A DNA stretch of 64,000 bases from Spinacia oleracea. Lineage: Eukaryota > Streptophyta > Magnoliopsida > Caryophyllales > Amaranthaceae. The stretch lies in contig NC_079490.1 in NCBI RefSeq assembly GCF_020520425.1, forward strand, positions 51,624,517 through 51,688,516. The letters are read 5' to 3'. The notes beneath the pieces were generated by a model. That model saw only the letters and a program-made list of their open reading frames with translations. It did not search any database and had not been told where the DNA came from. The first letter of the stretch is position 1, and every line of letters begins with the position of its first letter. Shown in pieces: positions 22,762-32,610 of this stretch. Position numbers and translations under genes: made by a program.

Positions 22762-24127
22762 TGAAGGAAATAATGCCCTTGGTCCAAGTATGCATTTAAT
22801 GTTAAGTCTAATAAATGCGGTTCAGTATTAATTAACAAGTTAATAATTCAGTGAGATCAAGTGAGCTGAATGCCTAGCTAGAGGCCGCTTCAGTTCAAGT
22901 GGAATCAATGATATTAATCCACAGCTTACTCTTGACTGAACCCGTAGGGTCACACAAATAGTACGTAAACGGATCAAGTATTTAATGGAATTAAATACTC
23001 CATCTATGGATAATCGGAATCGACGGATCTTGGTTTCAGTGGGAGATGAGATCGTCAAAGGCAAGAAATGAATACTCCGGAAACGATGATATTGCCGGAA
23101 ACGGAAATATGGATCGTATCAGAAATATAAATATTATCCAAGTCGTAGATGTTGCCGGACACGAAAACATGGTACGTATCGGAAAATATTATTGGATATG
23201 GAAATATTGCCGGAATCGGAAATATTGCCGAAAACGGAAATATTGTCAGAATCGGAAATATTATCGAAATCGGAAAATAATTCCGGAAACGGAAATATTA
23301 GATATTTGTTCGAAACGGAAATTAATTCCGGAATCGAAAATATTAAATATTGTTCGTATCGGAAATAAATTCCGGAATCGGGAATTTAATCGGAAGCGCG
23401 TCGTACGAATTAGCATCGGACGAGACTTGCTAGACGAAGGCCCAGCACGAAGCCAGGCCTACGCCCAGCAAGCCCAAGCGCCCAAACACACGCTGCCAAG
23501 CCACGCCAGGACCAGGCCCAGCAATGGCCTTGGCGCGCGCGCGGGGCTGCGTCGAGTGGGCTGGCGCTGTGCGTGGTTAGCTAGGCCTGCTTGCGGTGCT
23601 AGCGTATCACTCGAAGTGTGTTACTCGAATCCTAAGGCTACCGGGATTCGTCATATGATTAAATCCTAATCCTAATAAAGATAGGATTTGTTTAATAGAG
23701 TTTTAATAAGATTCTAATTAAATAAATTAGTATCCTAATAGGATTCCAAGTCATTTTCCATAACTCTATAAATAGGTGCCTAGGGTCACATATTTACATC
23801 GAGAATTGAAGTATTCAAAGGTAAGATTTTCAAGCAAAAATCAGCCACAAACACTTGCCCTATTAGCCGAAATTTATATAACCTTAAGGGCAATTCTAGT
23901 TGGTCAAGCTTAAGGCGGATCCGGACGTGCTGTGGACTATCTACGGAGGGACGACACTTGGAGTCCTAAAGACTTGTTCTTGTTCGGTTCGGGCGCAGCT
24001 AGGGAGGGCACGCTACAAAGTGTATGCATCTGAATTATGCTAAATGATTATGTGTAAATAATATGTTTCCTGGCTTTATGGTTTTTCCGCATGATTTATG
24101 TTTATTCATATGTATCATAACCTAACA
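22762..24127 (+). repeat. 3' LTR of copia A
   Basis: TGAAGGAAAT...ATAACCTAACA, 1366 bp, with a TATAAATA box at 23767-23774. It contains the GGAAATATT-type short repeats (about 23080-23400) shared with the LTRs of copia B, and a GC-rich block (about 23430-23590) that differs from theirs. Confidence 0.9.
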
Positions 24128-24335
24128 GATCCGAACGTGCTGTGGACTATCTACGGAGGGACTACACTTGGAGTCTTAAACTTGTTCTTGTTCGGTTCGG
24201 GAGCAGCTAGGGAGGGCACGCTACAAATGTATGCATCCTAAATTATGCTAATTGTTATGTGGCAATTAATTTGGATTCTTGGCTTTATGGTTTGTCCGCA
24301 TGAAATATATGTTTTATATTTGTCATAACCTAACA
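24128..24335 (+). repeat. Tail of a second LTR of the copia A/B family
   Basis: These 208 bp repeat the last part of the copia LTR (from GATCCGAACGTGCTGTGG to CATAACCTAACA), with clear divergence from the adjacent copy. It starts exactly at the end of copia A's LTR. The simplest reading is that copia A inserted into an older LTR of its own family. Confidence 0.85.
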
Positions 24336-24867
24336 GTATCCTCCCCCTCAGGGTACCTTCAAACTCAATTTCGACGGCTCTTGCAATTCTTCATCAGCAG
24401 CAGCTGGTTTTATCATACGCGACAACAACGTTACCCCTATCAGGATTCATACTTACAACCTAGGCCGTACGCAAGCTTTCATGGCAGAAGCTTGTGCCCT
24501 CCACAAAGGCCTCAAAGAAGCGAAGAATCTCAACATAAAAAACATTTCTATTGAAGGTGATAACCTATTACTCATGAATGCAGTCAAAGGAACCTGGAAC
24601 ATCCCTTGGAAACTCCACTATATTATTCAGGACATACAGGATATTCTCAACTTTTTTGACAATTGGGATATCAAGCACGTCTTCAGAGAAGCAAATCGAG
24701 CAGCGGATTGGATAGCAAATGTAGGACATTTAGTTAGTAATACTATGTGTATTGAATCTTGTAATAGTCCCCAATTACTTTCCATTTTAGATAGTGATTA
24801 CTTAGGAGAAACCCTCGTGCGGAGGGGCTCCTAAGGTACTTTCTCCTTACCTTTCCAAAAAAAAAAA
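24336..24867 (+). mobile_element. 3' end of an L1-type LINE
   Basis: A C-terminal RNase H domain, a very short 3' UTR and an 11-A tail (24857-24867) make this the 3' end of a plant L1 LINE. Its 5' part is cut off by the LTR at 24335. No target duplication can be checked. Confidence 0.75.
24340..24834 (+). pseudogene. LINE RNase H domain (C-terminal fragment)
   Basis: The frame opens inside the protein (PPQGTFKLNFDGSCN), with FIIRDN, AEACALHKGLKEAKN, IEGDNLLLMNAVKG and FREANRAADWIAN in order, ending at TAA. This is the plant LINE/RVT_3 type of RNase H: the first Asp is in FDGS, the Glu in AEACAL, the second Asp in EGDN and the last in AADW. All four acidic positions appear kept. No reverse transcriptase is present. 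A host RNase H-like gene is the alternative, but the poly(A) tail argues against it. Confidence 0.75.
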
Positions 24868-24951
24868 TGTCATGACCACGTACAAATCTGAACAGACATG
24901 TCTAGATCATAACCGTTCTACTCAGATCATGTCTAGATCAGAATATTAATA

Positions 24952-25206
24952 CTTCCTCTGTTTCATAAAAATTGCAACACTTTTAGTTTTGTCACTATTC
25001 ATATACTAACTTTGAGCATATTGTTACTAATTTACTAAAAGTGAATGTTATAAGTAAATTGTGGGTGAATAGATTTCATTGTATATTTTCATAATATTAA
25101 ATTTTAAGATTTAAAAAAGAAGAATAATTAGAGATATTTACGGTCAAAGTTGTGTCTTGGCATACGTGCTAATCAAAGTGGTTCAATTTTTTTAAAACGG
25201 AGGAAT
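24952..25206. mobile_element. Stowaway-type MITE 3
   Basis: The ends CTTCCTCTGTTTCATAAAAA and a complementary AAAACGGAGGAAT form an imperfect inverted repeat with TA at both sides (24950-24951, 25207-25208). It is a different, older-looking Stowaway subfamily from MITEs 1 and 2. Confidence 0.75.
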
Positions 25207-25208
25207 TA

Positions 25209-25469
25209 TAATATTTTATGTTAATATTAATAAAATAATTAATGTTAATAGAACAGGTAAAATTTCGTCTTTTTCATTTTGTTAATGTTAATACAATAAT
25301 TCATGTTAATACATTTCATGGGTTTACCTCCGTACTTCATTCAACAACCGGCTCAATTTCATTTTTTGTAAGCAAAGGCTCAAAATAAATAGGTTTTGGT
25401 ATCGTTCTCCGCCTGGAATATAATTTTACAAGAAACTTCACATGGTTATTAATCTATTACATATTAATT
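25209..25469. other. AT-rich spacer
   Basis: About 260 bp without recognisable gene or repeat ends. Confidence 0.4.
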
Positions 25470-25633
25470 GTCTGTTGGTTTAGTGGTGATTGAGGCTGAA
25501 CTTGTTAGGGTGGACGCGTGTTCGAACCCCCGCAACAACAATTGGGAGGGGACTGGAACCTATCCACCCAGAACTCGTCCCGAATCCGAATTAACCCTAA
25601 GGGTGACCGGGTGTTAACACCCAAAAAACAAAA
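25470..25633 (+). mobile_element. tRNA-derived SINE
   Basis: An A-box-like TGGTTTAGTGG (25476-25486) and a B-box GTTCGAACCCC (25520-25530) stand about 34 bp apart, the spacing of a Pol III promoter. A non-tRNA body follows and the segment ends in an A-rich run (AAAAAACAAAA, to 25633). There is no cloverleaf or 3' acceptor, so it is not a tRNA gene. Ends are approximate. Confidence 0.65.
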
Positions 25634-25667
25634 GTCCACTCAGCATAGTTTTGAGAAAATACATTTA

Positions 25668-25861
25668 TCTCTATTATATAAAAAATTCTTACCATTGTAA
25701 TCAATCTGTTTATATGCGTTCGGCTCTATTTAACTTATATGTTTCTTATATTCGCACTCATCACATTTATATTATATTTTTTTAATTTTATTTTTAGGTT
25801 TAAATGTAATAGCACAAATCTGTTTCTTATATTCGCACGCATCGCATGCATATAAGACTAG
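25668..25861 (+). mobile_element. Non-autonomous mini-Helitron, 194 bp
   Basis: The start TCTCTATTATATAAAAAATT follows an A. The end shows a GCACGC-ATC-GCATGC stem (one mismatch), eight bases, then CTAG followed by T. These are standard Helitron signals, with A^T insertion. The stem is nearly that of the large Helitron at 19486, so the two may share a family. Confidence 0.75.
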
Positions 25862-25975
25862 TTCTATTACGTTTGAACACATTCTTAATATCTCGTTAAG
25901 CTTGAAGCGGCAAGGTAGGAATAGTGGTCGAGTATGCTTTAAAATTATTTGTTCTGATTGCAAAAATTGTGTTAG

Positions 25976-26161
25976 TGTTGTGAAATAGAGAAAAAGGGAG
26001 GAGAAATTGGGAGAGAACAACTGTGTGTTTTATTCCATGAACAATGGGGTATATATACATACAATAGAATAGGGTTTGTTTGGGAACAATAAACCCTAAG
26101 ATCTAGAATATTCTGCAAATATACTAAGGGTATAATGGGCATCTACATAATATTCATAACA
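25976..26161 (-). repeat. 3' LTR of copia X
   Basis: 186 bp, TGTTATGAAT...TTTCACAACA on the minus strand. A polypurine tract (AAGGGGGAG) stands next to it at about 26162-26171. Confidence 0.9.
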
Positions 26162-26363
26162 CTCCCCCTTGGATGTCCATTATTGAAGATTATGCCTCGT
26201 TAAAACCTTACTAGGAAAACCCCGTGGGATAAAAACCTAGTGAAGGAAAAAGAGTACATCATTCTTCATAATACGCCTGAAATGTTGCATCATTAAAAAT
26301 CTTACCAGGAAAACCCAGTGGGACAAAACCTTGGTTAAGGGAAAAGAGTGCAATACGTATTTC
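26162..26363 (-). other. Copia X, 3' internal end, first piece
   Basis: This holds the polypurine tract and two tandem copies, about 94 bp apart, of a module with GTTAAAACCTTACTAGGAAA on the plus strand (26191-26257 and 26285-26353). It ends at the ATTTC duplication of copia B. Confidence 0.8.
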
Positions 26364-27757
26364 TGTTAGGTTATGATACATATGACAATTCATAAATCAT
26401 GTGGAAAAACCATAAAGCCAGGAAAACATATTATTTACACATAATCATTTAGCATAGTTTGGATGCATACTCTTTGTTGCGTGCCTTCCCTAGCTGCGCC
26501 CGAACCGAACAAGAACAAGTCTTTAGGACTACAAGTGTCGTCCCTCCGTAGATAGTCCACAGCACGTCCGGATCCGCCTTAAGATTGACCAACTAGAATC
26601 GCCCTTAAGGTACTATTATTTTCGGCACTTTATAGGCAAATGTGTGACTGAATTTTTCTCTCAAAAACTCACTTTGAATACTTGAATGCTCTATGTAAAT
26701 ATGTGACCCTAGGCACTTATTTATAGAGTTTATGGAAAGGAATTATAATCCTATTAGAATACAAATCTATTTAATTATAATCCTACTAGGACTCTAATTA
26801 AACAAACTTTATCTATTAGGATTAGATTTAATCATATTACGAATCCCGGTAGCCTTAGGATTCGAGTAGCACACACGAGTGGCGCACAAGCACCGCACAC
26901 CCGCACGCAGGCCTTGCGGCCCACGCCGAGCGCACAACGCAAGGCCCACTGTCGCAGCCTTGTCCGCGCGCGCGCCCAAGCTTCGGCTGGGCCCGGCTTT
27001 TGCGCTGGGCCTGGTCGTATGCTTGGCGTGTGGTTGTTGCGCTTGGCTTGCTGGGCGATGGCCCGGCTTCGTGCTGGGCCTTCGTCTGGCAGGCCTCGTC
27101 CAATGCTAATTCGTACGATACGCTTCCGATTAAATTCTCGATTCCGGAATTCATTTCCGATACGAACAATATTTAATATTTCCGATTCCGGAATTAATTT
27201 CCGTTTCGAACAAATATTTAATATTTCCGTTTCCGGAACTATTTTCCGATTCCGATAATATTTCCGATTCTGACAATATTTCCGTTTCCGGCAATATTTC
27301 CGATTCTGGCAATATTTCCATTTCCGATAATATTTTCCGATACGTACCATGTTTCCGTTTCCGGCAACATCTACGACTTGGATAATATTTATATTTCCGA
27401 TACGATCCATATTTCCGTTTCCGGCAATATCATCGTTTCCGGAGTATTCATTTCTTGCCTGTGACGATCTCAGCTCCCACTGAAACCAAGATCCGTCGAT
27501 TCCGAATATCCATAGATGGAGAATTTAATGCCATTAAATACTTGATCCGTTTACGTACTATTTGTGTGACCCTACGGGTTCAGTCAAGAGTAAGCTGTGG
27601 ATTAATATCATTAATTCCACTTGAACTGAAGCGGCCTCTAGCTAGGCATTCAGCTCACTTGATCTCACTGAATTATTAACTTGTTAATTAATACTGAACC
27701 GCATTTATTAGACTTGACATTGAATGCATACTTGGACCAAGGGCATTATTTCCTTCA
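26364..27757 (-). repeat. 3' LTR of copia B
   Basis: 1394 bp, with GGAAATATT-type repeats at about 27120-27450 and a GC-rich block at about 26880-27110. It is nearly identical to the right LTR. Confidence 0.92.
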
Positions 27758-28639
27758 GTCTCCCACTTGTCCTTAGGGACAAGTGTGCATTTCCTAATTC
27801 CTTTGTCGCTCGATGCTTGCTCTTGAACATAAGGTAAGAGTTGTCATCCTTATTATGTCCAGAGGTGTTCCTCGGTTTCAGAGTTCAACTGATCAAATAA
27901 ATAGATAATCATAGCCTATGATTCATCCGAGCACGGCCATGCATTTCACAGTTTCTAGCTCTCCGAGTGGCCTTGTTCAACTTTTAAGCATCTCATCCCG
28001 ATTTATGGGAGGACAATCCCAATCTTGCGATCTTGACATTAGACTTCGTTTGATAGGTGATTACCTGAGCGTTGCCTTTATAGCTTCCTTTTACGGTGCG
28101 ACGGTTGGTCAACGTCAAAGTAACCAGTTCTCAAACAAGTAATCTCAAATCACTCAGGTATTGAGGATTTAGTGTCTAATAATTTTAATGAAATTTACTT
28201 ATGACAGATTTTCATCTCTTACAGTAAAGTTTCATAGGTCTTGTCCGATACTAGTCTTCCCAAAGTAAGTATCTATGCAAATGATTATGACATTGCCATG
28301 TCCACATAGTTCAAGAAACAGAACTACTAGTCATCTTGCATTCTAGTTGTCTAATGTTTTCTATGCGTCCAATTTTATAGAAAACTCCGACTAGGGACCA
28401 TTTTCAACCTTTGACATTCAAGTTCACTTGATAGACATTTCTTAGTCACAGGACTGGTCCTGACAGTCTATCTTGAATATATCGTCAAATTGAAGGGACT
28501 CATCATTTAATAAACCACAAATTAAATGGAAAAATGAATTCTTTTCATTTATTGTGAATGATTAACCAATAATGTTTTACAAAGATTTAAACTCTAAAAC
28601 TTTAAAACATTAAACAGGGATATCAAAGCCATTCTCCAA

Positions 28640-31600
28640 TATGCTTGATTCGCATAGCTGCAGTGTGCGAGTTGTGCTTCGCCTGCGGCAGAGGTTTAGT
28701 CAATGGATCTGATATGTTGTCATCAATTCCAATCTTGTTTATCTCGACTTCTTTTCTTTCAACGAACTCTCGTAGAAGGTGAAATCTACGAAGTACATGC
28801 TTGACTCTCTGGTGGTGTCTAGGCTCCTTTGCCTGTGCAATAGCTCTGTTATTATCACAATACAGGACTATTGGTCCTTTAATGGAGGGGACTACACCAA
28901 GTTCACCTATGAACTTCCTTAGCCATATAGCTTCCTTTGCTGCTTCATGTGCAGCAATGTACTCCGCTTCAGTTGTAGAATCCGCAATGGTGCTTTGCTT
29001 AGCACTTTTCCAGCTTACTGCTCCTCCGTTGAGGCAGAAGACAAACCCAGACTGTTATCTGAAATCATCTTTGTCGGTTTGGAAACTTGCGTCCGTATAG
29101 CCTTTAACAATTAATTCATCATCTCCACCATAGACCAGGAAGTCATCTTTGTGCCTTTTCAGGTACTTCAGAATATTCTTGGCAGTAGTCCAATGCGCCT
29201 CTCCTGGGTCTGACTAGTATCTGCTCGTAGCACTGAGTGCGTACGCAACATCCGGGCGCGTACATATCATAGCATACATTATTGAACCAATCAATGATGC
29301 ATATGGAATCCCATTCATTCGTCTACGCTCATCAAGTGTTTTTGGGCACTGATTCTTGCTTAGAGTCATTCCATGAGACATGGGTAGGTAGCCTCGCTTG
29401 GAGTCCGCCATCTTGAACCTATCAAGCACCTTATTGATATAAGTGCTTTGACTAAGTCCAATCATCCTTTTAGATCTATCTCTGTAAATCTTGATGCCCA
29501 ATATGTACTGTGCTTCTCCTAGATCTTTCATCGAAAAACATTTCCCAAGCCAAATCATGACAGAGTTCAACATAGGAATGTCATTTCCGATAAGTAATAT
29601 GTCGTCGACATATAATACTAGGAAAGCAATTTTGCTCCCACTGACCTTCTTGTATACACAAGATTCGTCTGCGTTCTTGATGAAACCAAAGTCGCTGACT
29701 GCTTCATCAAAACGTATATTCCAGCTCCTGGATGCCTGCTTCAATCCGTAGATTGACTTCTTTAGCTTGCATACCTTTTTAGCATTCTTTGGATCCTCAA
29801 AACCCTCAAGCTGTGTCATAAACACAGTTTCTGTTAAAACGCCGTTTAAGAAAGCAGTTTTGACATCCATCTGCCATATTTCGTAATCGTAATATGCAGC
29901 GATTGCTAACATTATCCGAATAGACTTCAGCATTGCAACTGGTGAAAAGGTTTCATCGTAATCCACACCGTGGACTTGCCTGTAACCTTTTGCAACCAAT
30001 CTAGCTTTGAAAACTTCAAGTTTCCCATCCTTGTCCTTTTTCAGTTTGAAAACCCATTTGCTTCCAATGGCTTGGTAGCCATCTGGCAAATCGACCAAAT
30101 CCCATACTTGGTTTTCAGACATGGAGTCTAATTCAGATTGCATGGCTTCTTGCCATTGCTTGGAGCTAGGGCTCGTCATAGCTTGTTTGTAAGTCGCAGG
30201 TTCATCACTTTCAAGTAATAGAACGTCATAGCTCTTGTTCGTCAAAATACCTAAGTACCTTTCCGGTTGAGATCTATATCTTTGCGATCTACGCGGGGTA
30301 ACATTTCTAGTTTGACCATGATTCTCACCAGATTCTTCTAAAGATCTCTGAGTTTCATCCTGAATGTCATTTTGAGCATTCTCTAGAGTTTGTTGTTCGA
30401 CTCGAATTTCTTCGAGGTCTACTTTTCTCCCACTTGTCATTTTGGAAATGTGATCCTTCTCCAAAAAGACACCATCTCGAGCAACAAACACCTTGTTCTC
30501 AGATGTATTGTAGAAGTAATACCCCTTTGTTTCCTTTGGATAGCCCACAAGGATACATTTGTCAGATTTTGGATGAAGTTTGTCTGAAATCAATCGTTTG
30601 ACATATACTTCACATCCCCAAATCTTAAGAAAAGACACATTTGGAGGCTTTCCAAACCATAATTCGTATGGAGTCTTTTCGACAGCTTTAGACGGAGCTC
30701 TATTTATAGTGAGTGCAGCTGTATTTAGTGCATGTCCCCAAAATTCTAATGGAAGTTTGGCCTGACCCATCATTGACCTGACCATGTCTAGCAAGGTTCT
30801 GTTCCTCCGTTCTGACACATCGTTCCATTGTGGTGTTCCAGGAGGAGTCAATTCTGATAGAATTCCACATTCTTTCAGATGGTCATCAAATTCATAGCTC
30901 AGATATTCACCGCCTCTATCAAATCGCAGTGCCTTAATCTTCTTGCCTAATTGATTCTCTACTTCACTCTGAAATTCCTTGAATTTGTCAAAGGATGCAG
31001 ACTTATGCTTCATTAGGTAGACATAACCATATCTACTGAAGTCATCAGTGAAAGTGATAAAGTAGCTGAAACCACCTCTAGCATTTGTACTCATTGGTCC
31101 ACATACATCTGTATGGATTAAACCCAATAGTTCATTTGCTCTTTCTCCAACTTTAGAGAAAGGTTGCTTTGTCATTTTGCCAAGTAAACATGATTCGCAT
31201 TTACCATAATCCTCTAAGTCAAATGGTTCTAGAATTCCTTCCTTTTTAAGTCTTTCTAAGCGTTTCAAGTTTATATGGCCTAATCGACAATGCCACAGAT
31301 AGGTGAGATCTGAATCATCCTTTTTGGCCTTTTTGGTATTTATGTTACATACTTGTTTGTCGTGATCTAAAAAATAAAGTCCATTGACTAATCTAGCAGA
31401 TCCATAAAACATCTCTTTAAAATAAAACGAACAACTATTGTCTTTTATTAAAAAGGAAAATCCCTTAGCATCTAAGCAAGAAACTGAAATGATGTTTTTA
31501 GTAAGACTTGGAACATGGAAACATTTTTCCAGTTCCAAAACTAGCCCGGAGGGCAACGACAAATAGTAGGTTCCTACAGCTAATGCAGCAATCCGTGCTC

Positions 31601-31790
31601 CATTTCCCACTCGTAGGTCGACTTCACCCTTGCTTAACTTTCTACTTCTTCTTAGTCCCTGTGGATTGGAACATAAGTGTGAACCACAACCTGTATCTAA
31701 TACCCAAGAAGTTGAATTAGCAAGTATACAGTCTATAACGAAAATACCTGAAGATGGAACGACTGTTCCGTTCTTCTGATCTTCCTTTAG
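28640..31790 (-). pseudogene. pol: Copia B protease, integrase, reverse transcriptase and RNase H
   Basis: Protease shows WVLDTGCGSHLC near 31705. The pre-integrase and integrase region shows LWHCRLGHINLKRL near 31290, HTDVCGPMS near 31110 and SERRNRTLLDMVRSMMG near 30810. Reverse transcriptase shows KARLVAKGYRQVHGVDYDE near 30000 and LYVDDILLIGND near 29590. RNase H follows to about 28650. The order is that of Ty1/copia. Together these parts would process the polyprotein, copy the RNA and insert the cDNA. Confidence 0.85.
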
Positions 31791-32610
31791 CTTTGGACAT
31801 TCTCTTTTGTAATGGCATATTCCATCACAATAAAGACAGTTTGATGTGGACTTGTCTTGCTTTGATTTAGCATTGCCCTTGGACTTTCCACCTTTCTTGA
31901 ACGGTCTCCTTCTAGCCTTGAGTAAATCTTTGGCTTCACAGTCCAGTATTATTTCAGCCTTTCTGACAAGGTGAACAAATTCTGCAACTGTTTCTTCTCT
32001 TGGTTCACTTAGGTATAGTTGATTGAAGCGACCAAACCCACTGTGTAGTGAATTGAGCAAGATAGAGACTGCCATCCTTTCGCTTATTGGTGTTCCTAGT
32101 AGACTTAGGCGATCAAAGTATGAACGCATAAGATCCACATGGAACCTCAGTGGGACGCCTACCCTCTGTTTAGTGCGAAGGAGCTGAACATGTGTTTATT
32201 GGACCTCCATCCTATAACACCTGTTGGGAGAACTAACCTTTAGACCAGACATTGATTCAATCAACTCATGGACGTTCAGGTCCCTATCCTCCGTGCTTCC
32301 TCGACAGATATCCCTCAGATTCTTGATGAGCGTAAAAGGTTCATAGGCTACAAACCTTCTAGCCCAATCATCAGGGATATTGTTCAGCATGAGACTCATA
32401 ACCTTTTTGAGATCCGCATCCCAGGCGTAAAATCTCTCAGGGGTCATGTCTCTGGCATAGTAGCTTGGCATGGGATGTGACAGTACATACTCAAGTCCAT
32501 TGAGTTTGACTATTTCAACTAGCTTAGCTTCCCATTCAAGAAAATTTGCCAGGTTCAGCTTGACCATAAGCTCAGAACCTATGATGATGTTTTGATTGTT
32601 GTTTGCCATA
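31791..32610 (-). pseudogene. gag: Copia B gag
   Basis: The start is MANNNQNIIIGSELMVKLNL near 32610, followed by a copia gag fold (NFLEWEAKLVEIVKLNGLEY; ERMAVSILLNSLHSGFGRF) and a CCHC knuckle CLYCDGICHYKREC near 31830. The protein would form the particle and bind RNA. Confidence 0.8.

Larger units (their letters stand above)
19515..24127 (+). mobile_element. Ty1/copia element A, left part missing
   Basis: This plus-strand copia of the same family as copia B starts inside integrase at the Helitron junction. It continues through reverse transcriptase, RNase H, a polypurine tract (ACAAGTGGGAGAC ending at 22761) and a complete 1366-bp 3' LTR (22762-24127). Gag, protease, half of integrase and the 5' LTR are absent from the window; they may lie left of it. 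The coding part is broken in several places (at least four). Age cannot be dated without the second LTR. It is diverged from copia B, above all in the GC-rich part of the LTR. Confidence 0.88.

Noticed and set aside
24340-24834. Host RNase H-like protein gene
   Set aside because: The frame has no start, abuts an LTR and is followed within about 25 bp by a poly(A) tail, as in a LINE 3' end.
25476-25530. tRNA gene
   Set aside because: A- and B-box strings are present, but no cloverleaf or acceptor stem can be drawn and an A-rich tail follows, so SINE is better.
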